Part shown: one piece after another, positions 11,108 to 24,649 of the stretch | How the letters are laid out: every line of letters starts with the position of its first letter | Position numbering within the stretch: position 1 is the first letter of the stretch | Assembly (NCBI RefSeq): GCF_003576645.1 | Contig: NC_044918.1 | Span: 19,628,020-19,692,019 of the forward strand | Reading direction: 5' to 3' | Origin: Ipomoea triloba | Lineage: Eukaryota; Streptophyta; Magnoliopsida; Solanales; Convolvulaceae | DNA length: 64,000 bases | Notes under the pieces: model-generated | Told to the model about the DNA's origin: nothing | What the model saw: the letters and a program-made list of their open reading frames with translations, nothing else | Database searches by the model: none | Program-made: the position numbers and the translations under genes

Positions 11108-11726
11108 ATTCCCTCTTAATAAATTTTTAAAAAATATATAAAAAAAAAAATCTCTGCGGGAGGGATACGGTTGAGAAAAGCCCAAAAAAAAACTTCATTT
11201 TTCACAATTTAAATTGGTACATTTTGAGAATTAATTTCTCATCCAATCACTATCTATTTTGAACGTAAAATATATCAAATTAACATACATCTCACATAGA
11301 AGAATTTTAATACACTTTAACCCGATCTAAATCATAAGTGAATCACACTGAAAACTATACCACAAAATTACCCCTTTAAATGACCATTTATCTAACTTTT
11401 CCAACAATCAATCCATAATTGTTGAGAGTTAATTTGACTTGGATTTACCCTGGCGTTGACAACATGTTTTTTTATTTGACAAAGTGGATCATACACGCAA
11501 CAGTTATTGAAGAAGAAAATAATAGCTAATTTTTTTTTAATTTTAAAAACCAAATATTTTACACTTTGCAAGTTTGCATAATGTAAATTTATAATATAGG
11601 AGTTGACGGATCTTCTTAAGATGAGATTCTACAATAAATTAGTCCCATCAAGTAGAATTAATATTAATATATAAATACTAAACATTAATAAGTTATGGTG
11701 CAAAAATAAACAATGCAATAATATAT
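11108..11726. other. AT-rich intergenic DNA
   Basis: No coding region, RNA gene or bounded element was recognised. Confidence 0.5.
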
Positions 11727-11957
11727 AGGGTTGTTTTGGATCAAATCGAAATTTAGATGCATGTGCCATGTGCACATATTATAAAAGATTAGAGCAAATT
11801 AACAATTCATTGTTTAAAAACAGCTCAGGACTTTTCAAAAAAAAAAAAAATACAGCTCATGAAATGAAGATGATGATGAAGGAAAATTAACAATTCATTA
11901 TTTAAATTAAATACACTTAATACAGTTATACACAGCTCATGAAATTTTAAATAAAAC

Positions 11958-12017
<60 letters not shown>

Positions 12018-12156
12018 TAGGTTTGTTTTGGATAAAATCAAAATTTAGATGCATGTACCATGTGCACATATTATCAAAGATTAGGGCAAATTAGCAATTC
12101 ATTGTTTAAATACATGCTGCTCATTACTTTTCAAAAAGAAAAATACAGCTCATGAA

Positions 12157-12218
<62 letters not shown>

Positions 12219-12831
12219 TGACAGGATAATTGGGTACCCGACCCGAAACCACTGGCAGGATCCAAAAAGCAAGACAGTTGTCGTTCAAACTACTCAAGAC
12301 ACCTCACTCCTCAGCATCAATGCTCAACGGTTCAACTCCTCAGCATTGATGCCCAACGTTCAGCTCCTCAGCATTGATGCCCAACGTTCAACTCCTCAGC
12401 ATTGATGTCCAAACGTTCAGCTCCTCAGCATTGATGTCCAACGTTCAGCTCCTCAGCATTAATGCTCCATTACTGAGCTGAAGGAAATAAAAAGGCTCAC
12501 AACGCAAAGTAGAGGCACAACACTTGAACTTAGACAAAACACATACTGAACTCATTTGTACACTGAGCACTGCACTCAAACATTGTACTATCATAACATT
12601 CAAATAATATATCCGGTAACACTTTATTACCGTCAATAATAATAAAAGGTTTGTTTTGGATCAAAACAAAATTTAGATGTTGAACCAAAAAAAAAAAATC
12701 AAAATTTAGATGCGTGTGCCATGTGCACATATTATCAAAGATTAGGGCAAATTAACAATTCATTGTTTAAATACACGCAGCTCATGACTTTTCAAAAAGA
12801 AAACTACAGCTCATGAAATTTTAAATAAAAC

Positions 12832-12884
<53 letters not shown>

Positions 12885-13000
12885 TAATAATAAAAAGGTT
12901 TGTTTTGGATCAAATCAAAATTTAGATGCGTTTGCCATGCATGTGCACATATTATCAAAGATTAGAGCAAACTAACAATTTTATAGCTCATTTTAAATTG
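11727..13000. repeat. Four degenerate tandem units each ending in (AAT)n
   Basis: Units start with aggtttgttttggatcaaa near 11727, 12017, 12647 and 12896. They contain atgtgcacatattatcaaag and tacagctcatgaaat, and the first three run into AAT microsatellites at 11959-12016, 12160-12218 and 12832-12892. The second unit is split by an insertion at 12219-12635. The fourth is incomplete. Confidence 0.85.
12219..12635. mobile_element. Probable solo LTR or TRIM inside an AAT tract
   Basis: This 417-bp foreign segment starts TGACAGG and ends CCGTCA (TG..CA boundaries) and interrupts an AAT microsatellite, so the target duplication cannot be fixed exactly. It contains six 28-bp tandem copies of ctcctcagcattgatgcc-type sequence (12307-12466) and a TATA-like aataaaaagg. 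The boundaries and single copy fit a solo LTR, but no internal domain confirms it. Confidence 0.5.
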
Positions 13001-13510
13001 CTAGTATGGTGTACAATTTATTTGGATATGAGCTTATTAAATTTTATGCATAATTGTTCATAATTAAAGCATGTGTTACGTTCCATCTCAACCAAAAGCC
13101 TTCAAATCCATGACCTTTTGCATAGCTCTGATACCAAATTAAAGCATGTGCTCCATCGCAACTAAAAGTCTAAACTGATAGTTGGACTGCACATATTATA
13201 TTTGTGCTCACATTCACTAGCATAATTCTATGTTCTCTAACCGATAAAAAACTGATAGGACTTGATAATTCCCCCTCTTAGCATTAGGAGTTTTAACTAC
13301 ACCGTGTTTTTATAAGTTACCATCATATAATTGGTTAAAATTAAATCGCTTGGGATCCACAATAGTTAATTTTATAAGTTACCATCAATTAAGCGATTTC
13401 CATCTGATGTGGTTGAATTCAACCCACAATAATGCGATACTATTGATGGCGCGGCGTTTTTTAAAAGAAAAAAAGAATTATAGCTTTTCATAATAATAGT
13501 ATATAATCTA
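13000..13510. other. AT-rich DNA with a retroelement PBS-like scrap
   Basis: No gene is visible. gctctgatacca at 13127-13138 is the complement of a copia-type primer-binding site and suggests an old minus-strand retroelement remnant. Confidence 0.4.
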
Positions 13511-13512
13511 TA

Positions 13513-15080
13513 TCTATACCTATACTATATATAAAAGTAAAATTCTCCTATTTCATTTCCCGCCCAAACTTTTGTAGTCAGTTAATTAAATATTTTATGG
13601 CTAAAGTGTCATCTAGCACCATGAACTATATCCAATTATTCATGCCGCACACTGAACTTTCATATCGTATAAATCGAGCCACAAACCAAAAAAATAAATT
13701 CACCTAGAACTTTTAGCAGGTTTCCCTTTCTTCCTGCTGACATGACGCATGTTTCCAACTGATGTGGCATTTCTTTTAACCTTATGTTGTCCATGTAAGC
13801 ATTTATATATTAAAAATAAAAATTAAAAAAAAACAACAAAAGACAAAAACAAAAACCGAAGACCAAAAAAAAGCATTTCTATAAATTTGGAAAATTGAAA
13901 AAATACTAAAACAAAAAATTAGTCAAAAAACATAAATTCTGAAAAAAAAAATTTGAAACATCGGAATTGCAAAATTGAAAAGTATACATTATGAAAATAA
14001 AGATAAGAAAATTTTGGTTATTTTAATATAATAATTTTGTTTTTTTTTTTTAAATTTTAAATATGTAAGCGCTTACATGGAGAATATAAGGTTAAGAGAA
14101 ATGCCACATCAGACGCCATGTCAGCAGGAAGATAGGGAACCTACTAAAAGTTCTAGGCGAAATTTTTTTGTTGGTTTGTGGCTTGATATATGCGATATGA
14201 AAGTTCAGGATGCGGCATGAATAATCAAATATAGTTCATGGTGCTAGATTACACTTTAGCCATATTTTATTGACTAAATAATTAGTAAAGCTTATTTGGT
14301 AATTATAAGAAAAATAATTTATTAATTATTATTTACACCAATAATAATTCGAATACTTATATATACTTCTATATATATACTACTATTAATAAAAATAAAA
14401 TAATCATTTGTGAAATTCCCGCCCAAACAATAGTAAAGATAAAATGAAAAAGAAAAACCGATATTACTAATTGATTAAAAAAATATAAAAAGATCTTAAT
14501 CTATACTATACATAAAGTAAAATCCTCCTATTTCAATTCCCACACAAACTTTTGTAGTCAATTAATTAAATATTTTATTGGTCAAATAATTAATAAAGCT
14601 TATTTGATAAGAAAATGTAAAATAAAATTAACTAATATATATTAATTAGTAATATTGTTTTTATATTCACGTATCAATACTATTAATAAAAGCAAAATCC
14701 TCCCCATCAACTTTCCCGCACAAACTAATATTATTAATTAATTGGTAAAAAATTAATAAAGTTTCATTGGTAACAAAATTTTATTTACCAAATTTTGAGA
14801 ATAAATAAACCATTATAATTTTTAAATAATGGAAACAAATTCTGCGTAATTTTATAAGAAAAAAAATATTTATTAAAATTATTTACACCAATAATAATTC
14901 GAATACTTATCTATACTACTATTAATAAAATTAAAATCATCATTTGTGAAATTTCTGCCCAAACAATAGTAAAGATAAAATGGGAAAGAAAAGTTGAGTA
15001 ATAATAATTACCGAATAATTATTATGGTAATTAAGCTAAGCATGGGTTATTGAATTTATTTTTATAATAATTATAATTAA
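13513..15080. repeat. Five tandem copies of an AT-rich 120-235-bp unit
   Basis: Units begin near 13525, 14379, 14502, 14678 and 14913 with ctatactat..aataaaagtaaaatcctcc-type sequence. They share cccgcccaaact, then gtagtcaattaattaaat and taataaagcttatttgg. The first copy is split by the fold-back element at 13599-14261. The family was not identified. Confidence 0.75.
13590..14270. mobile_element. Mutator-like fold-back MITE with 9-bp TSD
   Basis: The element is 663 bp (13599-14261), with inverted arms of roughly 210 bp starting GGCTAAAGTGTCATCTAGC. Target duplication atattttat lies at 13590-13598 and 14262-14270. The paralogous unit at 14500-14640 has the same target uninterrupted (atattttat at 14570-14578), an empty site that confirms the boundaries. 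TSD length and long TIRs fit a MULE-type non-autonomous element. Confidence 0.9.
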
Positions 15081-16155
15081 ATTATTTCTCATTTTTCCTA
15101 TATTTATTTTAGTAATAATATAATTACATAAGTCATATTAGATATTGATCTTTTTAAGATAATTGTAGACAATCAAGCCATATATTATTCAATTAATTGG
15201 AGTAATGCTTTTGTACTAATCATATAATCAAATAAATGTACACTTTCAATATTAGAATTTTTGTAATTTTATCTTTATTTTTATTATCTAAATATATAAT
15301 AAAAAAATTTATTTGTGTATCGCATGAGTAATTGGACAATTATTTGCTTTAATTCAAGCAAGGAAAACATCAGAAAACATAATCAATCCAACCAATTTCA
15401 TCAATTGTGCAATATAATATTCGATGTTATAATTCATATAATTATATATCGATCCAAATATTCTTAAAATATTATAACAAACGGGCGAAAATATTAGTAA
15501 TAATAATAATAATGCACGTGGCATGTAAGGCAACCCTAACTTGTTCAGGTAAAAATAAGTTATTGTATTGCTAGAGGACTTTTATAAGTAAAAAACATTA
15601 GAAAAACAAATTTGTCTATCATCCAATAACAAAATTATTGTAAATAAATAGATGTGTATATGCCAATGACGGGAGTGGGTTCGAGTAGTTATGAACAGAT
15701 ATTACATTGTAACAGATTTGTATCTCTGATATATATTGGGTTAAGCAATGAATAATAATAAACATTTATGATTTTCTCTCTTACTATGTTATAAGTTGTT
15801 ATATCTAATTAATAATTATCTATTGCACACTATTTATGTGAGGAAACATCTCAATTTACAATTAAAAAAATCATTTTAAACCAAAACTAATTATTGTTTC
15901 AATTTGATAAGAATTTTTACATTGAGCATTAATTTTGAGAACATATTATTTTCACTACGTGACGAAACATATGTAAATATGTGTGTGTGTTTTTTTTTAA
16001 AAAGATCAAGTAAAGAAGAAAAACAATACCTCATAATTATAATGTAAAAATGTAATTTAACAAAATAATTTGAACCAAATACGATTATATAAATATGTTA
16101 ATTGTATTATAGATAACTTGAATTGGACGCTCTGTAAAGTAAAGAAAGTTGGTAG
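15081..16155. other. AT-rich intergenic DNA
   Basis: No coding region or bounded element was recognised in about 1 kb. Confidence 0.5.
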
Positions 16156-16675
16156 GAATAATTTTGAGTTAATTCCAGTAATGGTCCTCCGACTATGTTA
16201 ATTTTTTAAAATTAGTCCCCGACTTTTAATTTGGACAATTTAGGTCCCTTGACTTTCAAATTCTTTCCAATGTTGGTCCTTTCGTCAAATTTTGGTTAAA
16301 TTGAGGTCAAATGAAGAGGTAAAATTGTCCGTTCACATGCTTAGTGTATTATTACTCGTATTTCTCCTATCCTATACGCTGTATATATGAATATAATCTC
16401 AGTCGAAGTCTCAACCGAAGTCATATAATCTCATTTGATGTCTCTTCAACTGATATTATATTCATATATATAGCGTATAGGACAGAAGAAATACGAGTAT
16501 ATAAGTGAACGGACAATTTTACCCCTTTATTTGACCTCAATTTAACCAAAATTTGACGAAATGACCAACATTGAAAAGAATTTGAAAGTCAATGGATCTA
16601 AATTGTCCAAATTAACTAATTTTGGAAAATCAACATAGTCGGAGGACTATTGCTGGAATTAACTCGAATAATTTT
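16156..16675. mobile_element. Mutator-like fold-back MITE with 10-bp TSD
   Basis: The 500-bp element at 16166-16665 starts gagttaattccagtaatgg and ends with the inverted counterpart; arms of about 170 bp pair almost throughout. The 10-bp duplication gaataatttt is at 16156-16165 and 16666-16675. It ends 45 bp beyond the stop codon of the second NLR-PP2 gene, so that gene's 3' UTR may run into it. Confidence 0.92.
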
Positions 16676-16719
16676 GGTTTGGGTTTCATCATAACAATAA
16701 ATTAACTTAAAATTGTTCC

Positions 16720-17281
16720 TCATATAGGTCGAACCTCAATACCCCTAACAATAAGGCCAGACTTCCAATCTGGTTCAGTGTTCCAGAGCCTCATTTGGAC
16801 CTCACCTTCATTTCCGGAACTAACATAAAAATCTCCCAGCTTAATCTCCATCCAACCATCCGGGCGACAATCTGGGAACTGGCCAGGGTCTCCAGAATAC
16901 TTAGATTTTTCTAAAAACACCTGACAACGTCGATTCTCACCGTAATTTCCCTTGTCATTGAGATACTTTACACAAGCGACTGCCGTCTCGAGGCGTTCTG
17001 ACAGCGGGTCAAGCTTGAAAACTAAGTATGCAGAGTAACAAGTGATTTTGCTTAGGCAGCCGGTGTCCACCGTTCCTGTGATCTCAAGCCAGCATACGTT
17101 CACAAGTTCTGCAACCTCATGTCTGCATATGTAGAATTATATTATTGTAAACCGGTCCAATCAAAACTCAAATTAGAGGGTCAAGTGGAAAGATTACTTA
17201 CCCGGAGTCCCTAGTCCACATCCAATACCGACGACTGTTCACGTGTGGGATGTATAGACTTCTTGCATCAAGGAATACACT
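16720..17281 (-). other. PP2 (Nictaba-like) domain exons of NLR copy 2
   Basis: Exon 17281-17202 is 80 nt, the same length as in copy 1; exon 17122-16720 is 403 nt. The intron between them has a consensus donor (GTAAGT). The conserved W residues of the PP2 core (RYWMW, VCWLEI, DGWMEI, LWNTEPDWKSG) are all present, so the fold is probably intact. Confidence 0.78.
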
Positions 17282-20200
17282 CTGCACAACAAAACATTTC
17301 CAAAATTGCTTTTGCTTTTGGTCAAAACTCAAAATCACGCCACAATATATATATATATAATGAGTGACTGGGTGAGTCTCCCTTGGAGACTGTCTTACTG
17401 GACTGACTCATAAGACACATCTGATCAAATTCAGATGAAAAATGTAATACTAATGAAGAAAAAAATTATCCTTTTTATAAAAAAAAAATTGAGAAAATAA
17501 AAAGTTCAAGGTGGAATCACCATTTTTATATCTTTCTCGTTCTTTTGCTCATCGAAGATTTCATCAATCTGTTCCGCATCATTACTCTTCTGATCCTCTT
17601 TGATCTCCTCTCCCTGGCTATTGTTTTGATCTTCATCTTGGAATAAAGAATATATACAGTATATTTTTATAAGGGAATGTAGGATACAACTTAGAGTACT
17701 CAGATCATTTTGGAAAACTCGGCCCACCAATTAAACTGTGTGGACCATATTATATTCAGAGAAAGTATAGCATTCAGTATAAGAAATTATAATCTAAACA
17801 GCACTACGTGTACAATGCCTTACTGCAACTAAGGTAGATAGTAGATTAAATGAGTGAGAGGGATTGAGAGATGAGACCTGATTGAGTGTAGAATTCAAGA
17901 ATATTAAATGCGCATTCTTCTCCGCAGCACTCACGTTGCTCTTTTTCAATCATCCTGGCAGAAGTCACAAGGGAAGCATGGCAATGCTCCAACTGAACTG
18001 ACTTCAAATTACTAAGGTTTTCAATCCAACTTGGCATCTCTTTCAACTCAAAGCAATTTCTCAATACCAAGCGCTCAAGCTTTGGGAAAGGATGATCATC
18101 ATCAACATCATCCGCCAGCTCCCAATGCTTCAAATCCATAACAGAAATGAGCAAAAGCTTCAATTCAGGGAAGCCCCTCTCCACAGTTAGTTTCCACTCT
18201 TGTCCCACACAGGCATGGTTCTTAAGTTTTAGCACCTCAAGCTTGGGCAGCATACTGATAATGTTCATAGCTTCCCAGGGCATTACAGTTTTTGCAAAAG
18301 TAATGTTCTTGAGGCTTTGTGGAAGAGTATAAGGCTGCAGTTTTACAGGACAATAGCTGCCCTGAACTTTTAGCTTCTCCAGCTTATTTAAGCAGCTAAG
18401 ATTATCCAAGAAGCAATGATGGCATCTACATCCTTGGGCAAGTATTCCCAACTCTTTAACATTTGGAATCCTCAAAAGCACTTGCTCCTCTGTGCACTGT
18501 AAGCATTTCAACCAATACATTGTTTGCAGATTTAGTTGAGCCTCTTCTGGAGTATACATTGGAATTAGCTGGTGGTATAACTCAAGGTGCCTTAACTGTG
18601 GCAACTCCCATATTCCGCGAGGTAGCTTACGGACACCACTGATATCTTCACAAATAATAAGTGTTTGCAGATTCCAATTCCTCCACACCCGTATGGAGGT
18701 CAGCAGCCGGGTTGAGGCTAAAGCTAGGTATCTAAGAAGAACTATATCGGAAGGTATACTTCCAACATAGTCAAGTGCAGTTAAGTCCAACACTCTTACC
18801 ATCTTAAAACACTCGGCTCTCATCTTAACATAGTTGACTCGCAAATACCGATCACGCCTATCAAAGCATAAAATGGAACGAGATTTCTTGGAAGTAATGC
18901 TCAAATGATGAAGTTGAGATACCAATGTCAGATTTAACCAACGATTTCCATCTGAACGAACGAGGTTGTTATACTTATCATCATGTCCACTGCTGTCTCT
19001 AGTACACAGAAGTTTCTCTGTTTTAGCCTTGCTTGCACACAGCTCATGTAATAGATCATGCATCTTACATGTTTTAACTTTGCCATTACTGCCTCGCCCA
19101 CTTATCATAATCAGGCTTCTATTGATGAGATCCTTCAAATACTTTTTGCCTGTTCTTTCTAGCGTGGTCGTCTCTTCTTCTTCTATGAATCCCTCAGCAA
19201 TCCATAACCTAATAACCCTTTTAATTTCAATCTCACTATCTTCAGGGAATACTCCTAAATACAAAAAACAACTCTTCAAATGGCAAGGCAAGTTGTTGTA
19301 ACTCAAATTCAGTATTCTGGAAAAGTGTTGATACAGATCTAAATTCACCAATGAGTTTAAGGTTGATTCAACACTCTTCCACTCATCCACAGCCATCTTG
19401 GCAGATAGATGTCCTGCTAACACCACAATTGTGAGCGGTAATCCTCGACAATTCTCAACAATCTTCCTCCCTATCGTTTCAAAGTCTTTGTTCAAACACC
19501 ATTGGATTTTCACACAAAATAAATTCCAACTTTCATCACAATCTAAAAAACGCATCTTATAACATAACTTACTGGAACAGGCATAGCTAGCTACCTCTTG
19601 GAGCCGAGCAGTCAATAGTATTCGACTGCTAGTCCCGTGCTCAGGAAAATATGTTTGGATATTATCCCATGCATCAGTGCTCCATATGTCATCCACAACA
19701 ATGAGATATCTCCGTCCCTTTAAACTTTTTTGCAGTTGTTCCGCTAGCTGATCATCGGTCCGAGTTTTAAAGTCATCGCGCATTACTGGCATCACAGAAC
19801 AACAAAGATCAAGGAGCACTTGCCTCTTATTGTGCTCTTCAGTTATGGTTACCCACCCGCAACAGTCGAAATAAGATCTCACTGCACAATCATGAAAAAT
19901 TCTTCTAGCAAAAGTTGTTTTCCCAATACCTCCCATACCAACCACCGCCATAACTTTTCGCGGTTCATTATTCGACAATGGAAGGAGCAGATCTTTGAAC
20001 TCCTCGAATTCTTTGTAGTGCCCTACCATTGTGTCCTCAAATTTTGAAGTGTAGTGTTGCGAGGACGATGATTGGCTGCCAGGTGATGATGATAGACTCC
20101 CCAAATGTTGAATTTTTTGGAAATCTTTAGCAAGGTCATGATTGTGGGCGTTCTTAGTCATCTCCATCAGTTGTTCAACGTCTTCAAGTACGCCACTTAA

Positions 20201-20470
20201 GGTTCGATCCATTGTCTGCAGACGACGAATCCCTGCTACCTCTGCTTCAATGTCATATTCTGCTTTCGAAACTACTCGTCTAATTTTTGCTATCAGATCC
20301 TCGCAATTGTCAGCTTTCTTCTCCGATTCCTCAAGAAACATCTGAAGAAAGCCAAGCTTTTCGTGGAGAGACTTGATATGTTCTCTATTTTTTAGAGCTA
20401 GACGTGGATTGGATTGCAGGAACTCAAGTTCTATCGTCCGCATCAATGAAGTTACAGCCACACAAGCCAT
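16720..20470 (-). CDS. CC-NLR with C-terminal PP2/Nictaba-like domain, copy 2
   Basis: Paralogue of the gene at 6293-9829, same strand and exon structure. Inferred exons are 20470-17878, 17636-17521, 17281-17202 and 17122-16720, 1063 aa with every junction in frame. The NB-ARC motifs are complete: GMGGIGKTT (178-186), RYLIVVDDIW (254-263), ILLTAR (284-289), GLPL (343-346) and MHD (470-472). LRRs follow to about 864. The linker exon is 39 residues, strongly acidic and Gln-rich (DEDQNN..EKDIKM). The PP2 part begins SVFLDARSLYIPH and RYWMW, then NVCWLEITGTVDTG, YSAYLVFKL, DGWMEIKLGDFY and IEVRPI. Splice sites include CAATCAG|GTCTCA, TCCGG|GTAAGT and ATGCAG|ACATG; the weakest is the linker donor AAAATG|GTGATT, conserved in both copies. 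Without the first splice, the NLR alone would stop at 17846 (874 aa). Confidence 0.72.
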
Positions 20471-20937
20471 CCCTCTTTTCCAAAATCAATTATGAAGAAG
20501 AAGATGGTGATGATTAGTTCATCTTTATTAGGCTACATAAAAAATAGAAGAATTAAATTATTTGCCAGTGGCCTACCACCATGGACCTTACTATCAAATC
20601 AAATAATGTGCATTTATTATATAAATAATGTATTTTTAATATATTAAAAAATATATTGTATTTAAAAAAATACATTATTTAAATATTAAAAGTACATTAT
20701 TTTGTATAATATACATTCAGTAATGAATAATATATTTTTAATATATTAAAAATATATTTTTTATTATAATCCATATAATATTATGTGAATCATGATTCAC
20801 ACAATAATTTATTAGGCCCATGGGGCCTAGCCTAACTCAAAGGTTAAGCACCTCTGGCTTTTTGCACTAGGAAATGCACTACTCAGTACTCACTTACTCA
20901 AGTAGTAATAATTTTTGGGAAAATATTATATCTACTT
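20471..20937. other. Upstream region of NLR copy 2
   Basis: AT-rich DNA that should contain the promoter. I see no clear TATA box at the usual distance and no other feature. Confidence 0.4.
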
Positions 20938-21428
20938 TAATAGGGCGTTTGGTTGGAGGTAATTTGGATTTCATTTTCACCTAATTTCAAAGACAATTGA
21001 ATTCTTTAGTTTGGTTGGAAGGTAATTGCAATTCCCTCATTTTCATGGAATTAGAATCTCATGGTTTTTTCTGAAATTTTAATTCCGTGGATTTTAGAAA
21101 GAAAAAAAAAATAGAAAGTCCTAAGACAAAATTACCCCTCCCTTTTTTTAACCTAAAACTAATGTCTCACCTTCACATATAGATGTAACGTGTATTATTC
21201 TTAGACTACTATCAACAAAGAACGCCGTTCCTAAACAATATAATCATTCTAGGCCAACTTTAATCAAGTATGTTTTCTAATACTCTCAAGTATTTAAATT
21301 TGATGTGTATATAGGCATATAGCATATTTGCCTAAATTTTGAAGAATAAAATTTTGAATTTCATATGTTATATTTTTTGGGTGTTTGAATATGCAAATGG
21401 GTCCAAGAGATACTTGTCATATAAGATG

Positions 21429-21468
<40 letters not shown>

Positions 21469-21659
21469 GGCATTTTGGACTTTATACTACTTATTCCGTT
21501 TCAGTATACCAAACATTGAAATTGAAATTCCCAGTAATTTTATTCTTTCAAATCAAACACGGGAATTTAAATTCCACTTTATTCTCACGTTATTCTTTTC
21601 ACATGGAATTACCATTCTTTTTTCACATAATTCCTCCCCTCCAACCAAACACCCCGTAA
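20938..21659. mobile_element. Tourist/PIF-Harbinger-like MITE with TAA TSD
   Basis: The 716-bp element at 20941-21656 has ends tagggcgtttggttggagg and (inverse) cggggtgtttggttggagg, flanked by TAA at 20938-20940 and 21657-21659. A 3-bp TAA target and a G-rich GTTTGGTT terminus fit Tourist-type elements. The interior contains an AAT microsatellite (21429-21467) and no gene. Confidence 0.8.
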
Positions 21660-22420
21660 TTTTCTACTCTCAATTTTTATTCTCATACACACAAAATCTT
21701 GATGTAGACACTTGTATTAGACCTAAATGAAAAAATAGCTTATCAGTATCCGCTGCATCGGAGAGTAAATTTAAGGAGTAAAATTTGAGAGTTTATGTAG
21801 TAGAACTCTAATTTTAAAAAAATTTGACTTTTTATCACATTTAATCATGGTGTACCGACTTGTTAGAATTTTACTTTTAATTTGTTACGTATTACTATTT
21901 AATATAAAATTTTGGTATGTTTTTTTAATAACAATAAAATCTATTTATTTTCGCAACACTGAGATGCTTGTACAAAAATATGTAAATTATTAAAAGAATT
22001 TAATTATGCAACTTTGACTTTGTTAGACGTACATTATCCGATGAGACATTTCTTTTTATTTATGTTGTAAATATTGTTGATAAACTTTATGAATTCCGTG
22101 ATGATCTTGTATTATCTAGTGCTATTTTATGTATTAAATCAAAATTCTTAGAATATTATAGAAATATTCATTTAACTTATTTGAATGTTTAGAATTAGTT
22201 GTTCTTAAAAACTAAAATTATATTAAAAGTTAATTCCATTTTTTGTCTTGGTTCGGGGATAAGCAATCTACGAATATGGAAAAAGAAGATTTCATATTGT
22301 GCTACTAGGATTCGCTGCACAGGAAAGATTTTAATTTTTAACCACTACAAAATAATTGACACTAAAGTTGTAAGCATAAATAGTTTAACCAGTCAATTAT
22401 CCAGCAAAAAATCTCGAATA
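21660..22420. other. AT-rich DNA downstream of the OPR-like gene
   Basis: Nothing recognisable apart from the likely 3' UTR and terminator region of the minus-strand gene that ends at 22421. Confidence 0.4.
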
Positions 22421-24487
<2,067 letters not shown>

Positions 24488-24613
24488 GGTACCGGTTGTT
24501 TCCGGCGATCGAATGTGAAGAGAATATTTAGCCGGTGGTTCGCGGCGGAGAGATTAAGGAAAGCGTGTTTGAGAATTGAGTCGATTGAGGAAACGCTGAA
24601 TGTGTATTTATCG

Positions 24614-24620
24614 TTTTATA
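24614..24620 (-). promoter_or_regulatory. TATA box of the OPR-like gene
   Basis: Minus strand TATAAAA, 127 bp upstream of the ATG at 24487. Confidence 0.65.
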
Positions 24621-24649
24621 GAGGAGGAGAATATGGTCGGTAAGACGAT

